Assembly (NCBI GenBank): GCA_015200025.1
Contig: CP054186.1
Location: 62,001 to 126,000, forward strand
Length of the DNA: 64,000 nucleotides
DNA from: Phycisphaeraceae bacterium
GTDB lineage: Bacteria > Planctomycetota > Phycisphaerae > Phycisphaerales > UBA1924
Direction of reading: 5' to 3'
The notes under the pieces were generated by a model. It did not search any database. It had not been told where the DNA came from and was given only the letters and a program-made list of their open reading frames with translations. This document shows, in pieces, positions 60,432 to 64,000 of this stretch. The position numbers were made by a program, and so were the translations under genes. Position 1 is the first letter of the stretch. Each line of letters opens with the position of its first letter.

Positions 60432-61313
60432 ATGCTCGTCGAAATGATGACCGCGACCTTGACCCTCGCCGCTCTGTCCGGGGGCTCGGCCCCCGCTCCA
60501 AGCGGCGTCTCCCCCGCCTCCACCCCGGCCACGACGACGACCCAACCCGGGCCCACGCCCGTCGTCTCGGCGCCGCAATGGAGGGGCGGCGGCACCGTCA
60601 CCGTCGATGCGCGTGACCCCGGGGGGGTCTGGCTCTGGCACAAAACCGTCGGGTACGACACCACCCGCACCGGGACGATCAATTACGCCGCCAATCGGAG
60701 CGTCGCGCTCCTGAGCCCGCGTTCGTACCCCGCCGGGCGTGCGGACAGCGTGCGGCGGCCCGGGTTTAACGGGCGGCTGTGGGTCGGGGAGATCTGCATC
60801 GGCGGGGTCGAGTCGTACCCGCTGGACTCAGGCGACCCGGGGACGCTGGCGTACGGGGCCCGCGGGCTCGAGCACGAGCAGGCGTTCGTGCGCGTCGGGC
60901 CGTACGCGGTCGGCGTCAACCCGTGGGCGTCGGTCCAGCCCGCGGGGCGAGAGCTGGCGAACCGGATCGGGTGGCGTCTCGAGGACGAGCGGAACCTGTG
61001 GCTCAAGGAACAAGGGTTCGTGGGTGGTGTGCGCACGTTCCAGAACGACCTGACGACGCTGGGGATGACCGGGCGGTCCGATGCGCAGGCCGTCGACCTG
61101 ACGCCCAAGGCGGTGATCCCCGCGCCGACGGACGTGCCGAAGTTCCGCCCGCGGATGCAGGTGCGGTCGACCACGACCGTGCCCGCGGGGCTGGTCGCCG
61201 GGATCGCCACGGGCGAGGCGCGTGTGTCGATGCCGGCGACGGTGTCGATCCGTTCGGCGCCGGTGGTGGCCTCGGGTAAGGCGTCGGAGCCGTCGCTGGC
61301 GTCACGGAAGTAA
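60432..61313 (+). CDS. Exported hypothetical protein
   Basis: A 293-residue protein of unknown family. The N-terminus is hydrophobic (TATLTLAALSGGSAPAPSG) like a signal peptide, followed by a Thr/Pro-rich linker and a beta-rich domain (GRLWVGEICIGGVESYPLDS, AFVRVGPYAVGVNPWASVQP, RIGWRLEDERNLWLKEQGFV) and a second Thr/Ser/Ala-rich tail. Several Trp and Gly suggest a compact extracellular domain. The start is ATG 60432 with GAGAGG nearby. It is followed by a strong terminator and stands alone. Confidence 0.7.
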   Translation: MLVEMMTATLTLAALSGGSAPAPSGVSPASTPATTTTQPGPTPVVSAPQWRGGGTVTVDARDPGGVWLWHKTVGYDTTRTGTINYAANRSVALLSPRSYPAGRADSVRRPGFNGRLWVGEICIGGVESYPLDSGDPGTLAYGARGLEHEQAFVRVGPYAVGVNPWASVQPAGRELANRIGWRLEDERNLWLKEQGFVGGVRTFQNDLTTLGMTGRSDAQAVDLTPKAVIPAPTDVPKFRPRMQVRSTTTVPAGLVAGIATGEARVSMPATVSIRSAPVVASGKASEPSLASRK

Positions 61314-61348
61314 CGCCCCGGCCGATCGGGCAGGATGTTCACCACGTG

Positions 61349-61377
61349 GCCCGCCCTGCGTCAAGGGCGGGCTTTTT
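61349..61377 (+). terminator. Rho-independent terminator after the exported-protein gene
   Basis: Stem GCCCGCCCT/AGGGCGGGC (61349-61357 and 61364-61372), loop GCGTCA, then TTTTT. It lies 36 bases after the stop. The stem overlaps the last codons of the convergent prfB. Confidence 0.9.
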
Positions 61378-62480
61378 CCTTTCCGGCGCGGCGTCGCTTG
61401 AGTTCGGCGTCGATGAACGGGTGGATCTCGCCGCGGAGGACCGCCTCATAGTCGGCCGATTCGATGTTGGTCCGGTGGTCCTTCACGCGGTTGTCGTAGA
61501 AGACGTAGGAGCGGATCTGGGTGCCCCACCCGCGGTCGATGGCCCCGCCCGAGGCGCCCTCGATCTCTTTGGCGCGGCGTTCGTCCTCCATCTGCTGGAG
61601 CTTGGCCTGGAGCACGGAGAATGCCTGGGCGCGGTTCTGGGGCTGGTCGCGGTAGGTCGAGGCGACGACCTGGATACCGGTGGGCTTGTGGATGAGCCGG
61701 ATGGCGGTGGCGACCTTGTTGACGTTCTGACCGCCGGGGCCGCTGGCGCGGACGAAGGCGATGACCTCGATGTCTTTCTCGGGGATCTGGACCTCGGTCT
61801 CGGCGATCTCGGGGATCACGTCGACGGTGGCGAAACTGGTCTGACGTTTGCCCTGGGCGTTGAAGGGGCTCACGCGGGCGAGGCGGTGCGTGCCCCGCTC
61901 GCACGAGAGGTACCCGAAGGCGTACGGGCCCTTGACGTGGAGGGTGACGGAGTCGATTCCGACCTCGGCGCCGAAGCCCTTGTCGACCTCTTCGAGCGTC
62001 CACCCCATTTTCTCGCAGTAATAGATGTACATGCGGAGAAGCATGTCGGCCCAGTCGTTGGCCTCGGTTCCGCCCACGCCCGCCTGGATCGAGAGGAAGC
62101 AGTTGCCGGGATCGTACCGGCCCGACAGGAGGCTCTGAAGCTCGACCCGCTCGACCTGGGGCCCGAGGCGGAACAGCAGATCGTCGGCCTCGGCGAGGAA
62201 ATCCTTGTCGCCGGTCTCCTTGGCCATCTCGTACGCCGTTTTCGCGTCGTCGAGCGCGGCGATGGCGGCGCCCAAGGGTTCGACCTGGGCCTTGAGCGTC
62301 TTGACCAGATCGACAACCTTGCGGGCGTGCCCGGGGTTGTCCCAGAATCCCTCGGCGCCCATGCGGGCCTCGGCCTCGCGCAGCTCGGTCCGCTTCTGCT
62401 CGTAGTTAAAGAGAGTCGCGGAGGGTTGTGATCCGCGCCTCGAGGTCGTTGATGATGGGCTGGTGAGCGTCGTAGTGCAT
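61361..62480 (-). CDS. prfB: Peptide chain release factor 2, with programmed +1 frameshift
   Basis: RF2 ends translation at UGA and UAA. It is made by a +1 shift in two frames. Frame zero starts at ATG 62480: [20 protein letters not shown], then RDSL and TAA at 62408-62406. The downstream frame continues [20 protein letters not shown] to the stop at 61361. Slip site: CTT-TAA-C, the leucyl-tRNA moving from CTT to TTT, then AAC. Family motifs SPF ([17 protein letters not shown]) and GGQ ([19 protein letters not shown]) are intact. The known sites are CTT-TGA-C with an AGGGGG-like element upstream; here the stop is UAA and the upstream sequence ACCCTCCGCGACTCT has no such element. About 372 residues in all. 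Confidence 0.93.
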
Positions 62481-62488
62481 CGGGCGCG

Positions 62489-62494
62489 AGTATA
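62489..62494 (-). promoter_or_regulatory. Candidate -10 element of prfB very close to its start codon
   Basis: On the minus strand TATACT (62494-62489) ends eight bases before ATG 62480, and no ribosome-binding site precedes the ATG. Transcription would start at or within two bases of the ATG, so the mRNA could be leaderless. The -35 is weak (TTATGG 20 bases upstream). Confidence 0.4.
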
Positions 62495-62631
62495 GAGCAC
62501 CCGCCGGGGCGGGGCCATAACGCCGGGGATCAACAAAGACCGCCCGCACCGCGCCAACCCGGACGTCCGGCGTCGTTCTAGAGGCACGCCGGCCCCGTGG
62601 AGGCCGACGCACCCGACCCAGGAGCACACCG

Positions 62632-63624
62632 ATGAATACCCGATCGTTCGCCCTCCCTTGGATCTCGCTCGCGGCCCTGGTCTCGGGTGCCGCGGGCTCG
62701 GTCGCGTCGGCCCAGCCGGCCTCGCCCACCCCGGCCCCCACCCCGGCTCATCCGTCGGCTCCGACCGCGGCCCAGGTCCCTGAGTCGTACGAGCCCGTGA
62801 TCACGATCAATTTCCAGGGCGGGACGCTGGCGAAGCTGGGGCTGTCCATCAAGGAAGCGTCGGGCCGCCCGATGAATCTTTTGATCTCTCCCGAGGTCGC
62901 CGGGGCCGAGGTCCCGCCCGTGGTGCTCGCCTCGGTCCCGGTTTGGCGGGCGCTCAAGGCCATCGAGTTCACGATCCCGGGGGTCTCAGTCGAGTTCATG
63001 GACGAGGGTGGTGGGGCGCCGGTCTACATCCTCCACGGCAAGGCCCGCTCCGCGTCGCCCCGCACCGTGCAGACCGTATCTCTCGCCCGGGTGATCCGGC
63101 CCGGCGGGCTCAGCGCCGACACGGTGTTGTCGGCCGTGACGGCCGCCATCGACGCCGGGCGCGAGGTCAACCCCGACCAGCCCGCCGCCGAGGTTCTGTA
63201 CCACCCCGAATCGAGCCTGCTGATCGTGCAGGGCACCAACGCCCAGATCGCGATGGTCACCAACGTCGTCATGACACTCATTCCCCCGGAGGATCGCGCG
63301 GGCCAGGCGAGCACGGCGGCGCTGATGGACGCCCTGGGGGTTCCGACGTTCGAGCAGGCCAAGGCCCTGGTCGAATCGCTCCGCGCGGAAGCCGCCCGGC
63401 ACCGTGAGATGGTCCTCAAAGCCGAGGTCGAGTCCCGCCAGCACAAGGTCGAGGCCGACTACTGGAAGCAGATGCTCGAAAGCCGCGTGGCCGAGCTCGA
63501 CCGGCTCCGTACCCGACTCGAGGAAACGACAAAGGTTCTCGGTGAGCGTGCCCAATCGCTCCAGAGTCAGGTCCAAAGACTCCAGGACGAGAACGAGCGG
63601 CTCCGCAACGCCGGCGCGAAGTAA
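62632..63624 (+). CDS. Exported protein with secretin-N0-like domain and coiled-coil tail
   Basis: A 330-residue protein. A signal peptide ([18 protein letters not shown]) precedes a domain that resembles secretin N0/STN and N1 repeats: [35 protein letters not shown] and [20 protein letters not shown]. No secretin barrel follows. The last about 100 residues ([20 protein letters not shown] and on) form a long coiled coil. AGGAG before ATG 62632. A periplasmic adaptor is plausible by inference. The next gene is the sigma-factor-like one. Confidence 0.72.
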   Translation: MNTRSFALPWISLAALVSGAAGSVASAQPASPTPAPTPAHPSAPTAAQVPESYEPVITINFQGGTLAKLGLSIKEASGRPMNLLISPEVAGAEVPPVVLASVPVWRALKAIEFTIPGVSVEFMDEGGGAPVYILHGKARSASPRTVQTVSLARVIRPGGLSADTVLSAVTAAIDAGREVNPDQPAAEVLYHPESSLLIVQGTNAQIAMVTNVVMTLIPPEDRAGQASTAALMDALGVPTFEQAKALVESLRAEAARHREMVLKAEVESRQHKVEADYWKQMLESRVAELDRLRTRLEETTKVLGERAQSLQSQVQRLQDENERLRNAGAK

Positions 63625-63633
63625 GATCATGCC

Positions 63634-64000
63634 GTGCACGACGCCCGCCCGGCCATCGCGGTCTTCCCCGGGGTGTGTGGGATGACACTCCCCGCGTCCG
63701 ACGGCGCGCCGACCGCCGGGGCACGACCGTCCCTTGACGAGGTGTACGGACGCACTTTCGGTCCGCTCCACGCCGCCGCCCGGGCCCTGACCGGGCGGGA
63801 CGAGGCGTTCTGCCTCGACGTGGTGCAGGACGTGTTCGTGTCGTACATCCGCCGGTCGCCGGCGTGGGAGGGGGAGGCGGCGATGTGGTCCTGGCTGCGG
63901 ACGACGCTGGTACGTGCGGCGATCGACCGGGTCCGTCGCGACGAGCGAGCCCGGCGCCGGGAGTCGCAGCGTCCGGCGAGGGCGCCCGGCACGGGCGAGT
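63634..64000 (+). CDS. ECF-like RNA polymerase sigma factor (N-terminal part, cut by window edge)
   Basis: The open frame reads to the end of the window with no stop. The N-terminal region 2 pattern is visible: EVYGRTFGPLHAAARALTGR, FCLDVVQDVFVSYIRR, and AAMWSWLRTTLVRAAIDRVR with the Arg-rich end. This looks like the sigma-70 family group 4 (extracytoplasmic function) region 2. The start could be GTG 63634 or ATG 63682; the ribosome-binding sites of both are weak. The region-4 DNA-binding part is outside the window. Confidence 0.75.
   Translation, partial: MHDARPAIAVFPGVCGMTLPASDGAPTAGARPSLDEVYGRTFGPLHAAARALTGRDEAFCLDVVQDVFVSYIRRSPAWEGEAAMWSWLRTTLVRAAIDRVRRDERARRRESQRPARAPGTGE

Overview
High-GC (about 70%) bacterial chromosome segment, most likely from the Phycisphaerales/Phycisphaerae branch of the Planctomycetota. 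The main clues are three secreted proteins with a two-repeat dockerin-like C-terminus ending in Gly-Cys, an H-X9-DG prepilin-type protein, a type III glutamine synthetase, and an S10-spc-alpha ribosomal cluster whose proteins carry unusual extensions. This placement is inferred from protein character; no search was run.

Layout. 1-1082: 5' part of secA (minus strand, leaving the window), then a small possible membrane protein and a stand-alone ribonucleotide-reductase-type TSCPD protein. 2314-17506: a minus-strand type IV pilus/type II secretion-like cluster: RsbU-type phosphatase, two tandem major-type pseudopilins, a coiled-coil membrane protein, a GspH-type pseudopilin, a small membrane protein, a secretin with a pseudopilin-like C-terminal domain, a TPR lipoprotein, PilT, PilC/GspF and three minor pseudopilin-type proteins including a 974-residue PilX-like one. 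17572-24910: DUF192 lipoprotein, GluQ-like tRNA-modifying synthetase, Tat-type flavin amine oxidase, a pentaheme cytochrome with dockerin tail and another dockerin-tailed secreted protein. 25242-28825: an H-X9-DG protein and an HMG-CoA lyase/two-crotonase operon (leucine-type catabolism). 28942-29244: Cys-rich lipoprotein.

29452-45847: one long minus-strand ribosomal operon, rpsJ-rplC-rplD-rplW-rplB-rpsS-rplV-rpsC-rplP-rpmC-rpsQ-rplN-rplX-rplE-rpsN-rpsH-rplF-rplR-rpsE-rplO-secY-infA-rpmJ-rpsM-rpsK-rpoA-rplQ. rpmD, rpsD, adk and map are absent from their common places (a map gene lies at 52217). Several products are unusual: L22 has an N-terminal helix-turn-helix domain, S5 has a long Gly/Arg tail, S14 has lost three of four zinc cysteines, and L5, S17, L15 and L17 are enlarged.

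46283-50039: a secreted protein, then hutG-hutI (histidine degradation). 50064-53959: SGNH hydrolase with dockerin tail, zinc-ribbon membrane protein, map and trpA. 54218-56618: glnN and tRNA-Ile2(CAT). 56684-60194: oligopeptide-type ABC permease and ATPase plus a GT4 glycosyltransferase, all coupled by overlapping start/stop codons. 60432-64000: an unknown exported protein, prfB with a +1 frameshift at UAA, a secretin-N-domain-like coiled-coil protein, and the start of an ECF-like sigma factor.

The clearest unusual observations are the secretin-pseudopilin fusion, the HTH-L22 fusion, the prfB frameshift site that uses UAA without an upstream Shine-Dalgarno stimulator, and a SecA insertion. 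No CRISPR array, transposase, integrase or prophage was seen.
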